From assembly GCA_000495415.1 (NCBI GenBank), contig AWGX01000954.1, forward strand, positions 1-6,338: a stretch of DNA of 6,338 nucleotides. Direction: 5' to 3'. This DNA comes from Smithella sp. ME-1 (GTDB lineage: Bacteria; Desulfobacterota; Syntrophia; Syntrophales; Smithellaceae). This document shows, in pieces, positions 1 to 6,056 of this stretch (its first letter is position 1; every line of letters starts with the position of its first letter). The translations under genes were made by a program, and so were the position numbers. A model generated the notes under the pieces. That model saw nothing but the letters and a program-made list of their open reading frames with translations, had not been told where the DNA came from and did no database searches.

Positions 1-2
1 CT

Positions 3-101
3 TCATTCTTCGTTATTATAGCTATGGAAAGAGGATTTTTTCCAAATATTTCTCCTGGGAAAACGGTTTTATTTATCATTCCTTCAGGCAGTAATTTATA
101 A
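3..101 (+). CDS. Possible 3' end of a gene entering from the left edge (hypothetical)
   Basis: This plus-strand frame is open from the window edge to a TAA at 99-101, giving 32 residues that end in ...VLFIIPSGSNL. The composition is protein-like: a hydrophobic start (FFVIIAM), a Pro/Gly turn, then a hydrophobic strand. An in-frame ATG lies at 24-26 with no convincing Shine-Dalgarno before it, so I read this as a C-terminus rather than a complete small gene. If real, the gene converges on the polysaccharide operon. I do not recognise the family. A second frame is also open from the edge to 94, so the short length alone is weak evidence. Confidence 0.25.
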   Translation, partial: SFFVIIAMERGFFPNISPGKTVLFIIPSGSNL

Positions 102-235
102 TTTTTTTACCTATTTAACAACCATAAAATAAACATAAATGCGCACATGGTGCAAATTGTTAAAAATACTTAAACCATCGTTAAGCATAAGAAAAGAAAA
201 CATAAAAGCTTTAAATTTATTTCGGGAAGTCAGGT

Positions 236-790
236 ATGTTCCAATCTAAAGCTGATATTGTTTCAAAAATAATTAATTGGCCAACAGAAAAACAGGGTAT
301 TGACTTTCGCTTCTACTCTTTTAATGGGTATCTTCCTGTTTGTAACTTCTTTGCCTTTCCTGTGAATGAGTTTTGTTTTTATCTTTCTTTTTAATTTTAA
401 TAATAATCATGCTTAAAAAAACTGTCTTTCTTTACGTTAGCCGCCGATTTTGCCTTAATATTATTTTTTCTTCAGGCAGTTTTAGGTTTGTTCATTAATC
501 TTGATTTTTGTAATACTCTCAACGAATTACGCGGACATTTACCGGAATATATTATTGTCCATATGTCAATTATATACTGAACCGACTTAACGATACCGAC
601 TTCACTCTAACCGTAAATTCACTTATGTGTAAACAGTTCGATGACTCTTTTGTATTGGCTTATGAAGGCAGAAATATCCCTGGACGGACATGTTGTGTTC
701 AATAAAACAGTCTATGCTCATCAGTTGGGTTATGTGCAACAGCGGAGACTTGCTTTATATCATTCTAGCGGTAATAATGACTTGCCGTAA
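236..790 (+). pseudogene. Possible decayed small membrane-protein gene with several frameshifts
   Basis: No frame is open throughout, but protein-like segments follow one another. An ATG at 236, preceded by GGAAG six bases upstream, opens a 52-residue frame beginning MFQSKADIVSKIINWPTEKQ. One base out of frame, 297-362 encodes a strongly hydrophobic stretch (VLTFASTLLMGIFLFVTSLP), like a membrane helix. From 407 to 577 a frame gives a second hydrophobic stretch (FALILFFLQAVLGLFINL) followed by polar residues. Then 541-702 (NDTDFTLTVNSLM, FDDSFVLAYEGRN) and 641-787 (LDGHVVFNKTVYAHQLGYV) continue in other frames. Joined, these would give about 180 residues: two membrane segments and a soluble tail. 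I do not recognise the family. AT-rich non-coding DNA can also produce hydrophobic reading frames by chance. Confidence 0.35.
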
Positions 791-839
791 GTGAAAGTTA
801 ATTAAAGTCAATTTTATCCACACAGGATTTTCAAGCAGA

Positions 840-2150
840 TTATCCCAGCAATTCTGCCACGAAAGAAATCATTTCTTCCGTAAGACCCGGATAGACGCCT
901 ATCCAAAATGTATCTTCCACAATTCTATCCGTATTTTTAAGTTTCCCCATAACTCTGAATCCTTTTTTCTCTTTTCTCATTTCATCGAAACAAGGATGTT
1001 TCAAAATATTTCCGGCGAAAAGCATTCTTGTCTGCACGCCGTTTTCTTCCAGACGACGGACAATTTCACTTCTTCTAACACCCGCTTTTACCGTTAAGAG
1101 AAAACCGAACCAGCTAGGGTCGGAATTCTTGGCAGCTTCGGGAAGAATGTATTTATCCCCTAGATGAGATATTTTTTCCTTTAGAAGATTCCAATTGTTT
1201 TTCCGCTTTTCGATAAACCCGGTAAGCTTTCCCAATTGCGCGCAACCGAGAGCCGCCTGCATATCCGTAACCTTCAGATTATATCCGAAATGAGAATAAA
1301 CATATTTATGATCATAACCAATAGGCAATTCGCCGAATTTTCGCGTGAATCTTTTTCCGCAGGTATTATCTTTTCCCGACGGACAGAAGCAATCTCTTCC
1401 CCAATCTCGAAGTGATAGAATAATTCTCGATAAATCGGAATCGTTGGTATAAACAGCTCCGCCCTCCCCCATAGTCATATGATGAGGCGGATAAAAACTG
1501 GATGTCCCGATATGTCCGAAAGTCCCCGTGTATTTCCACTCACCCTTGTATTTATATTTCGACCCAAGCGAGTCGCAGTTGTCTTCTATCAACCAAAGCC
1601 TGTTATCATCACAAAACTTTTTTACGTTTTCGATGTCGAAAGGATTACCCAGCGTATGCGCCAGCATCACGGCCTTTGTTTTTCTACTTAGGGCTTTATC
1701 CAGTAATTTCACATCCACATTGTATTCGGGAATGGTCACATCAACAAAAACAGGAACCGCCCCATACTGCAGAATAGGAGTTACAGTCGTGGGGAAACCA
1801 GCCGCCACAGTGATAACTTCATCGCCTCTTTTTATTTTTCTATCCCTTAATTTATCACTGGTAAGAGTCATGAACGCCAAAAGGTTCGCTGAAGAACCGG
1901 AATTGACCAGATACGCATGTTTAATTTTTAAGAAGAATGCAAATTTTTCTTCAAATTCATCGGCAAATCTTCCCGTGGTGAGCCAGAAATCAAGAGACGC
2001 ATCCACTAGATTAACAAGTTCCTTTTCATCATAAACTCTTCCCGCGTAGGATATTTTCTGTCCCTTTTTAAAACTCTTTGATTTATTTTCTGGATTCAAA
2101 TTTTCCTGATAATATTTTTTTACAAGGCTTAAAATTTGCTTCTTATTCAT
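840..2150 (-). CDS. rfbH: CDP-4-keto-6-deoxy-D-glucose 3-dehydrase (RfbH/DdhC, E1)
   Basis: This cytoplasmic enzyme removes the C3 hydroxyl of CDP-4-keto-6-deoxyglucose, the committed step to CDP-3,6-dideoxyhexoses. It belongs to the aspartate-aminotransferase fold (DegT/DnrJ/EryC1/StrS) but uses pyridoxamine phosphate. The 436 residues match the usual family length. Residues 218-231 read SFYPPHHMTMGEGG. A His (about H223) occupies the place of the Schiff-base Lys of aminotransferases, which is the hallmark of this dehydrase group. Cys192, Cys254, Cys256 and Cys264 fit the four-Cys iron-sulfur signature (the last three spaced C-X-C-X7-C), separating it from cluster-free ColD. NSGSSANL at 83-90 is the cofactor phosphate loop. 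The ATG at 2150 is preceded by a weak GAGAG site and overlaps the rfbG stop by 8 bases (ATGAATAA), suggesting translational coupling. The partner flavin/iron-sulfur reductase (E3) is not in the window. No convincing terminator follows the stop. Confidence 0.93.
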   Translation of the reverse strand: MNKKQILSLVKKYYQENLNPENKSKSFKKGQKISYAGRVYDEKELVNLVDASLDFWLTTGRFADEFEEKFAFFLKIKHAYLVNSGSSANLLAFMTLTSDKLRDRKIKRGDEVITVAAGFPTTVTPILQYGAVPVFVDVTIPEYNVDVKLLDKALSRKTKAVMLAHTLGNPFDIENVKKFCDDNRLWLIEDNCDSLGSKYKYKGEWKYTGTFGHIGTSSFYPPHHMTMGEGGAVYTNDSDLSRIILSLRDWGRDCFCPSGKDNTCGKRFTRKFGELPIGYDHKYVYSHFGYNLKVTDMQAALGCAQLGKLTGFIEKRKNNWNLLKEKISHLGDKYILPEAAKNSDPSWFGFLLTVKAGVRRSEIVRRLEENGVQTRMLFAGNILKHPCFDEMRKEKKGFRVMGKLKNTDRIVEDTFWIGVYPGLTEEMISFVAELLG

Positions 2151-3204
2151 AATAGCTCTCTATCTGTCTTAATGTAATTTCGCTTAAATTCCCTTTTTCC
2201 AGATACGTTTTGTACCATTCAACAGTCTTCTTTACAGCGGTCACACTATTCCATCTGGGCTTCCAAAAAAGTTTCTCTTTCGCTTTGGATGAATTAAGTC
2301 TCAAATAATTAGCTTCATGCACGGCTTTGGGATCTTTTTTAATGTCATATTTAGCATTATTACCCCAGAACTTGCAGAAGGCGTTCATAATATCAAGAAC
2401 CGACTTCGCATCTTTTTCTTTCGGACCAAAATTCCAGCCTGATGAAAATTCCTTTGGTGATTTACATAGGGATTCTGCAAGCATCAAATAACCGGCCAGA
2501 GGCTCCAGAACGTGCTGCCATGGCCTAGTTGAATCGGGATTTCTGACAATTATTTTTTCCCCCTTCATAATTCCACGTATACAATCCGGAATGAGCCGGT
2601 CGGAAGCGAAATCTCCGCCACCGATCACATTACCGGCTCTTGCTGTCGCAATTCCGATTTTGTTTCCTGAATTATAAAATGATTTTCTGTATGAATCAGT
2701 AACAAGTTCAGAACATGCCTTGGAGTTCGAATAAGGATCAAAACCGCCCATTGGTTCATTTTCCCTGTATGCTATTTTCTGATTCTCTCTGTTTTCATAG
2801 CACTTATCAGTCGTAATGTTTACAACTGCTTTTAAAGTTTTATGTTCCCGAAAAGCTTCCAGTACATTTAGCGTTCCAATAACATTTGTAGTGTAGGTAT
2901 CAACAGGATTTTTATAAGACTCACGAACCAGAGGCTGAGCGGCCAGATGGAAAACAATCTCGGCATCTTTTACATGCTTTTTCAGAAAGTTTAAATCCCG
3001 GATATCGCCGTGAACCGACTTAATCTTTGATTTTAAGTTAAGCAGATCAAACAAGTTGGGATTTGTGGGAGGATCGAGAGCGTAACCAGTGACACTGGCA
3101 CCCATTTCATTAAGCCAAAAGGAAAGCCATGAGCCCTTGAATCCAGTGTGACCGGTAATAAATATTTTTTTCCACTTCCAGAATTTCCGGGAGACATTTC
3201 TCAT
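2143..3204 (-). CDS. rfbG: CDP-glucose 4,6-dehydratase (RfbG/DdhB)
   Basis: An NAD-dependent extended SDR that converts CDP-glucose to CDP-4-keto-6-deoxy-D-glucose, supplying the substrate for RfbH. Counting from the ATG at 3204 (353 residues), the Rossmann loop is GHTGFKG (18-24). This GHTGFKGxWL form, with the nearby LDPPTNPNLF segment, is typical of CDP-glucose rather than dTDP-glucose dehydratases. The catalytic residues are the TTDK motif (131-134) and Y158-SNS-K162. STRPWQHVLEPL (225-236) is also a family signature. Start choice: the frame can be read from a TTG at 3243, but the family's usual N-terminus begins shortly before FWxxKKIFITG. The ATG at 3204 has an AAAGG ten bases upstream, whereas the in-frame ATG at 3213 is only one base from it. 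A 191-base gap separates this gene from the upstream reductase gene, and the stop overlaps rfbH by 8 bases. Confidence 0.93.
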   Translation of the reverse strand: MRNVSRKFWKWKKIFITGHTGFKGSWLSFWLNEMGASVTGYALDPPTNPNLFDLLNLKSKIKSVHGDIRDLNFLKKHVKDAEIVFHLAAQPLVRESYKNPVDTYTTNVIGTLNVLEAFREHKTLKAVVNITTDKCYENRENQKIAYRENEPMGGFDPYSNSKACSELVTDSYRKSFYNSGNKIGIATARAGNVIGGGDFASDRLIPDCIRGIMKGEKIIVRNPDSTRPWQHVLEPLAGYLMLAESLCKSPKEFSSGWNFGPKEKDAKSVLDIMNAFCKFWGNNAKYDIKKDPKAVHEANYLRLNSSKAKEKLFWKPRWNSVTAVKKTVEWYKTYLEKGNLSEITLRQIESYYE

Positions 3205-3395
3205 TATTCCCATACCTTTCAGGGCGCTTTGCTTTTTTTCCAAAGATCGTTAAAGTACTTTGCGTCCTTTACCGTCACCTTACATTGCCAAGACATTCGT
3301 GTTTAATTATCAATTCACTTTTCCTATACTTCACAACACAAAAAGGAAGTTCTTATCAGTTCAATCAATGAGTGCTTGTTCATAGTATGATTTCT
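3205..3395 (-). other. 191-base gap inside the operon, between the reductase gene and rfbG
   Basis: This is the only sizeable gap within the five-gene series, whose other junctions overlap or are 16 bases apart. I see no gene in it: the best minus-strand reading frame starts at an ATG at 3383 and runs for only about 19 codons. A GATAAT hexamer on the minus strand (about 3306-3311) resembles a -10 box, with TTGTGA 19 bases upstream as a poor -35 match. A local promoter for rfbG-rfbH is therefore possible but unsupported. A 10-bp palindrome, AAAGTACTTT, lies at 3252-3261. No stem followed by a T run was found, so read-through from upstream is likely. Confidence 0.4.
3215..3219 (-). promoter_or_regulatory. 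Shine-Dalgarno site that decides the rfbG start
   Basis: The minus strand reads AAAGG here. It lies ten bases upstream of the ATG at 3204, one base upstream of the in-frame ATG at 3213, and downstream of the TTG at 3243. Only the 3204 start has a workable spacing, and this agrees with the expected family N-terminus. Confidence 0.5.
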
Positions 3396-4292
3396 TTAAT
3401 TAAAACAATTGTTCACGATGGTGTGATGCATACTTGTCGCCATTGAACGTAAGCCCTCTTGATATCCCATTAACTGAGTGGACAAAACAGCTTTTGCTTT
3501 ATCAACTTTCATTCCAACGCCAAGCGGACGAAGTGCTGGCTGTCCCAAATCAGCTGTTAATATTGGATGTATGAATTCCGTGCCCAATCCGAATATTTTC
3601 ACAGCTTCACAAGCAAAATTGTAACGATTGATTCTATCAGGTCCCGCCATATGATAAACGCCTGCAATTCCCTTAGTTACTAGTTCTATTACTGCTTCAG
3701 CAAAATTAGGTGCATAAGTGGGATTGCCTATTTGGTCCATCGGAACCTTGAGAATATTTTTATTCTTGAGTGTTTTTAATAACCGGCAAATAAAATTTTT
3801 TCCTTGACTTTCCCATCCGTAGACAATTGTTGTCCTTATAATCAGGTAATTATTGGAATGCAGGGCAATGTAGTGCTCCGCAATTAATTTTTGCTTTCCA
3901 TACTCATTAATAGGATTCGGAGTATCCACCTCACTGTAAGGACCAGACTTCCCATCGAAAATATAATCTGAAGAAAAGTATACAAGTTTTGCCCCAATGA
4001 TATTTGCCGCAGTCACAACATTGCACACACCTTCAACATTAGTAGAATAACTTTCTAATGGATTCAACTCGCAATAATCAACATTTGGTATTGCCGCAGG
4101 CAAGAAAATAATTTGGGGGTTATTTTTTTCAAGTATTGTTTGAATACTGTCCCTTAGACGAATATCAATAAATAGGGATGGATCTTTATAAGTAAAATCA
4201 GTGCCGATAATATCCAACCCTTGGTTTATCGAAGCACGCATCAAATGTTCTCCGATTAGCCCGGCTGACCCAATAACTAAATGACGGCACAT
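3396..4292 (-). CDS. RmlD-like SDR sugar-nucleotide 4-ketoreductase
   Basis: An NAD(P)H-dependent extended SDR of the dTDP-4-dehydrorhamnose reductase (RmlD) family. It probably reduces the C4 ketone in the last step of making the CDP-deoxysugar. The 298 residues match RmlD length. The N-terminal Rossmann loop is G8-SA-G11-LI-G14. YFSSDYIFDG (105-114) is the RmlD active-site strand with the catalytic Ser. Y131 and K135 form the YxxxK pair in NEYGKQKLIAE. A late RPLGVGMKVDKAKAVL segment (255-270) matches the RPxxxxLDxxKL end of the family. The ATG at 4292 has AAAGGA nine bases upstream and follows the epimerase stop by 16 bases. No rmlA or rmlB is present and the neighbours make CDP-sugars, so I infer a CDP-linked substrate, as for AscF in ascarylose synthesis. 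The exact substrate and stereochemistry cannot be read from the sequence. Confidence 0.8.
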   Translation of the reverse strand: MCRHLVIGSAGLIGEHLMRASINQGLDIIGTDFTYKDPSLFIDIRLRDSIQTILEKNNPQIIFLPAAIPNVDYCELNPLESYSTNVEGVCNVVTAANIIGAKLVYFSSDYIFDGKSGPYSEVDTPNPINEYGKQKLIAEHYIALHSNNYLIIRTTIVYGWESQGKNFICRLLKTLKNKNILKVPMDQIGNPTYAPNFAEAVIELVTKGIAGVYHMAGPDRINRYNFACEAVKIFGLGTEFIHPILTADLGQPALRPLGVGMKVDKAKAVLSTQLMGYQEGLRSMATSMHHTIVNNCFN

Positions 4293-4308
4293 GAAAAAAT
4301 ATCCTTTA

Positions 4309-4854
4309 TTAAAAGGGTGTTATAAAATTTATTAATTTCGTAAAGTTCTTGTCTCTATCTGATAGAATGGGATTTTCATCTGGCCAAGGCACGTCAACGG
4401 AATCCCAACGAATTCCATCATCATAATCTGGCGAATGAACAGTTGACACATTATAAACAACAATGGCAATATCACTTTGAACATAGAAACCATGCGCCAA
4501 TCCTCTAGGAACATAGAGCATGTTAGCGGAGTTTGCATTTAATTCACAACAATAATATCTGCCATAAGTAGTTGATTCTGAACGCAAATCAACTACTGTG
4601 TCAAAAATTCTACCAAACAGGCAATACACTAATTTTGTATGATCATGTGGCGGCCGTTGGAAATGTAATCCTCGCAAAACACGGTTATGAGAAGTTGTGT
4701 AAAATTCTTCACGAAAGGAAATTTCTAATCCGTGATCTTTAAAAACACCATAATGAAATGTTTTTACAAATCTTCCCCTTTTGTCCTCGCGTATCTTAGG
4801 CTTGATCATGTAACAACCAGGGATTATTGTCTCTTCTATTACCAGACTTTCCAT
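4309..4854 (-). CDS. RmlC-like nucleotide-sugar epimerase (cupin), probably acting on a CDP-4-keto sugar
   Basis: A cupin-fold epimerase of the dTDP-4-dehydrorhamnose 3,5-epimerase family. These enzymes invert C5 (and often C3) of 4-keto-6-deoxy sugars, turning D- into L-series intermediates. The 181 residues are the normal RmlC size. Visible motifs are DKRGRFVKTF (24-33), RVLRGLHFQ (58-66) with the catalytic base H64, K74, the FDTVVDLR strand (84-91), YVPRGLAHGF (114-123), the proton-donor candidate Y134, and ILSDRDK (163-169) with the likely dyad Asp168. The Tyr that normally lies six residues after the proton-donor Tyr is His140 here. The ATG at 4854 lies inside the end of rfbF (16-base overlap), implying translational coupling with the CDP-glucose enzyme. 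After 3-deoxygenation only C5 would need inversion, as with AscE. Whether it also inverts C3 is unknown. Confidence 0.82.
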   Translation of the reverse strand: MESLVIEETIIPGCYMIKPKIREDKRGRFVKTFHYGVFKDHGLEISFREEFYTTSHNRVLRGLHFQRPPHDHTKLVYCLFGRIFDTVVDLRSESTTYGRYYCCELNANSANMLYVPRGLAHGFYVQSDIAIVVYNVSTVHSPDYDDGIRWDSVDVPWPDENPILSDRDKNFTKLINFITPF

Positions 4855-5636
4855 GGTGCCTTTCCTTTATCCCAAAGACTATTAATTGCTTCATACTCCC
4901 TGGAAGTATCCATTGGCTGCCAATAACCATCGTGATTAAAGGCCATTAATTGATTGTCTTTCGTGCACTGTGTAAGCGGATATTGTTCAAGGATAAGGTG
5001 TGGATCTTCAGAAAGATAGCGATCAATAAAAGCTGTCCGCATTACAAAAAAACCGCCATTGATGCGTCCTTCCGATACCTGCGGCTTTTCGGCAAAGGAT
5101 GATATCTTGCCATCGGATTCAACAACCATTTCACCAAAACGACTGGCGGGATGAACCCCTGTAATTGTAACCAATTTGTCATGTGATTCATGAAATAAGA
5201 GTAATTTTGATATATCTATATCGGCTAATCCATCGCCATAGGTCAGCATGAAATTTTCATCATTGTCCAAGAATCTCTTAATGCGTGCTATCCGGGCACC
5301 CGTCATGGTATTTGCGCCCGTATCGACAAGCGTAACTTCCCAGTTTTCGATGTCTTTGGTGTCATGATATGCATAGCCATTTGGTTTTGACAGATCAACT
5401 GTAACGTCATTAACCATTGCGTAGTAATTCAGAAAGAACTCCTTGATTATCTCTCCTTTATAACCAAGGCATAAAATGAAACGATTAAAACCGTAATGAC
5501 CGTAAATTTTCATGATGTGCCATAAAATTGGTCGACCACCTATAGGTATCATGGGCTTTGGTATATTTTCACTAACGTCACGGATGCGTGTACCCATACC
5601 TCCACAGAGAATAACAACGGGCATGTTATTTGTCAT
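4839..5636 (-). CDS. rfbF: Glucose-1-phosphate cytidylyltransferase (RfbF/DdhA)
   Basis: A cytoplasmic nucleotidyltransferase that makes CDP-glucose and diphosphate from CTP and alpha-D-glucose-1-phosphate, the first step of the pathway. The 265 residues are close to the usual length of about 257. The nucleotide loop is ILCGGMGTRIRD (9-20), followed by IPKPMIPIGG (25-34) with Lys27. YGDGLAD (133-139) holds the metal-binding Asp135. FAEKP (181-185), NGGFFVM (193-199) and WQPMDTSREYEA (239-250) are family signatures. The DTGANTMTGAR segment (105-115) and the short C-terminus ending PWKVW are specific to cytidylyltransferases and exclude RmlA. The ATG at 5636 has AGGTG four bases upstream, favouring it over the in-frame ATG at 5624. 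The gene heads the five-gene series, and its end overlaps the epimerase start by 16 bases. A 26-bp dyad lies 27 bases upstream of the start and may take part in control. Confidence 0.95.
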   Translation of the reverse strand: MTNNMPVVILCGGMGTRIRDVSENIPKPMIPIGGRPILWHIMKIYGHYGFNRFILCLGYKGEIIKEFFLNYYAMVNDVTVDLSKPNGYAYHDTKDIENWEVTLVDTGANTMTGARIARIKRFLDNDENFMLTYGDGLADIDISKLLLFHESHDKLVTITGVHPASRFGEMVVESDGKISSFAEKPQVSEGRINGGFFVMRTAFIDRYLSEDPHLILEQYPLTQCTKDNQLMAFNHDGYWQPMDTSREYEAINSLWDKGKAPWKVW

Positions 5637-5663
5637 AGATCACCTGCTCTTTTCTCTAATTTT

Positions 5664-5689
5664 ATACTTTGTATGCGGATACAAAGTAT
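5664..5689. promoter_or_regulatory. 26-bp inverted repeat (11-bp perfect arms) upstream of rfbF; candidate operator or leader hairpin
   Basis: The arms ATACTTTGTAT (5664-5674) and ATACAAAGTAT (5679-5689) are perfect reverse complements around a GCGG spacer. The dyad ends 27 bases before the rfbF start. On the minus strand its downstream arm overlaps a -10-like TATAAA (5661-5666). It is not followed by a T run on the minus strand, so it does not look like a terminator. A protein-binding operator over the promoter, or a stem in the leader RNA, would fit. Confidence 0.45.
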
Positions 5690-5814
5690 GTGTTTATTCA
5701 TATAACTTCAGCCTAAATAATCGCTTTGAAATAATTAATATTTTTATTCATATTTCCTCTAACTGAACCTTTAATTCCCTATACTCTTGGCTATAGTGAT
5801 ATCCTACTTGCATT

Positions 5815-5901
5815 GAGAAACCTTTGCACAACTAGTGAAAGTTTTCAATCAAATTAACCTTATAATTATAAGGTTAAAAAAAGCAGTTATGCAAAGTTCT
5901 C
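5815..5901. repeat. Imperfect terminal inverted repeats enclosing a palindrome (possible small mobile-element remnant)
   Basis: The left end, GAGAAACCTTTGCACAA (5815-5831), is mirrored by TTATGCAAAGTTCTC (5887-5901). Seven bases, CTTTGCA/TGCAAAG, match perfectly, and GAGAA/TTCTC match once a two-base gap is allowed. The enclosed DNA contains a perfect 24-bp palindrome. The size (87 bp), lack of coding capacity and inverted ends resemble a MITE-like element. No target-site duplication is evident at the edges, and similar pairings can arise by chance in AT-rich DNA. Confidence 0.25.
5854..5877. repeat. Perfect 24-bp palindrome
   Basis: The half-site TTAACCTTATAA (5854-5865) is followed directly by its exact reverse complement (5866-5877) with no spacer. 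A run of A follows on the plus strand. Neither strand has a T run directly after the stem, so it is not a standard intrinsic terminator. It could be an operator for a dimeric regulator or the core of a small repeat element. Confidence 0.5.
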
Positions 5902-5921
5902 GTTACAAAACTCTGCTTTTT
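5876..5921 (-). terminator. Terminator-like stem downstream of the glycosyltransferase
   Basis: On the minus strand AAAAAGCAG (plus 5913-5921) pairs with CTGCTTTTT (plus 5878-5886), and the second arm runs into a T7 tract (5876-5882). The 26-base loop is long and the stem is AT-rich, so termination may be weak. Its place, just after the stop of the continued glycosyltransferase frame (5887-5889), is what a gene-end terminator would show. The plus strand also ends in T5, so it could work in both directions. Confidence 0.35.
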
Positions 5922-6056
5922 CAATTACATTAGCAAAACCATATAACATATCGCATAATTTTATACTAAAACCATACCATGCTGTCAATGAATTAGCGTG
6001 CGTGCTTTCGTTTTGATAATAGTTACTTCTTTTAAAATGCCAACAGATCAATTTAG
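5887..6056 (-). pseudogene. Out-of-frame continuation of the glycosyltransferase C-terminus
   Basis: After the TTTT run at 6057-6060 (plus-strand AAAA) the alternative frame encodes about 56 residues, beginning SKLICWHFKRSNYYQNES and ending in TAA at 5887-5889. The first ten residues resemble the C-terminal WHLKG segment of this glycosyltransferase group. The rest is not recognisable and may be non-coding DNA read through. One fewer T in the run would restore a single frame with the upstream part. A sequencing error in the homopolymer is an alternative explanation. Confidence 0.45.

Larger units (their letters stand above)
5637..6052. other. 416-base AT-rich gap between the glycosyltransferase stop and rfbF
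   Basis: There is no independent gene here. The right part (5887-6052) contains the out-of-frame continuation of the glycosyltransferase. The middle (5815-5921) is a nest of inverted repeats, annotated separately. The stretch 5690-5814 is AT-rich and I see no clear structure in it. The left end (5637-5689) holds the dyad and Shine-Dalgarno site before rfbF. Promoters for rfbF presumably lie here, but no -35/-10 pair is convincing: the best -10-like hexamer on the minus strand is TATAAA at 5661-5666, with no good -35 at 17 bases. Confidence 0.6.

Noticed and set aside
82..480. 11-base direct repeat CTTCAGGCAGT at 82-92 and 470-480
   Set aside because: Two copies of so short a word about 390 bases apart, with no shared flanks, do not support a repeat family or target-site duplication.
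780..839. Intrinsic terminator after rfbH
   Set aside because: The only stem found (ATCC/GGAT around ACACA) is four base pairs long and not followed by a T run on the minus strand.
1479..2034. Three overlapping plus-strand ORFs (70, 91 and 168 residues)
   Set aside because: They lie antisense within rfbH, whose protein is convincing along its full length. Their products show no family features.
4332..4538. 68-residue minus-strand ORF
   Set aside because: It is an out-of-frame shadow of the epimerase gene, which carries all the expected motifs in the other frame.
3396..4854. dTDP-L-rhamnose synthesis (rmlC/rmlD) as the role of the epimerase and reductase
   Set aside because: No rmlA or rmlB is present, and the genes are embedded between CDP-glucose enzymes and coupled to rfbF, so a CDP-linked substrate is more likely. 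The alternative cannot be fully excluded.
4732..4926. 64-residue plus-strand ORF
   Set aside because: It is antisense to the epimerase/rfbF junction and has no supporting features.
5512..5766. 84-residue plus-strand ORF running out of the rfbF start region
   Set aside because: Half of it is antisense to rfbF. The rest is AT-rich intergenic DNA including the dyad, and it has no ribosome site.
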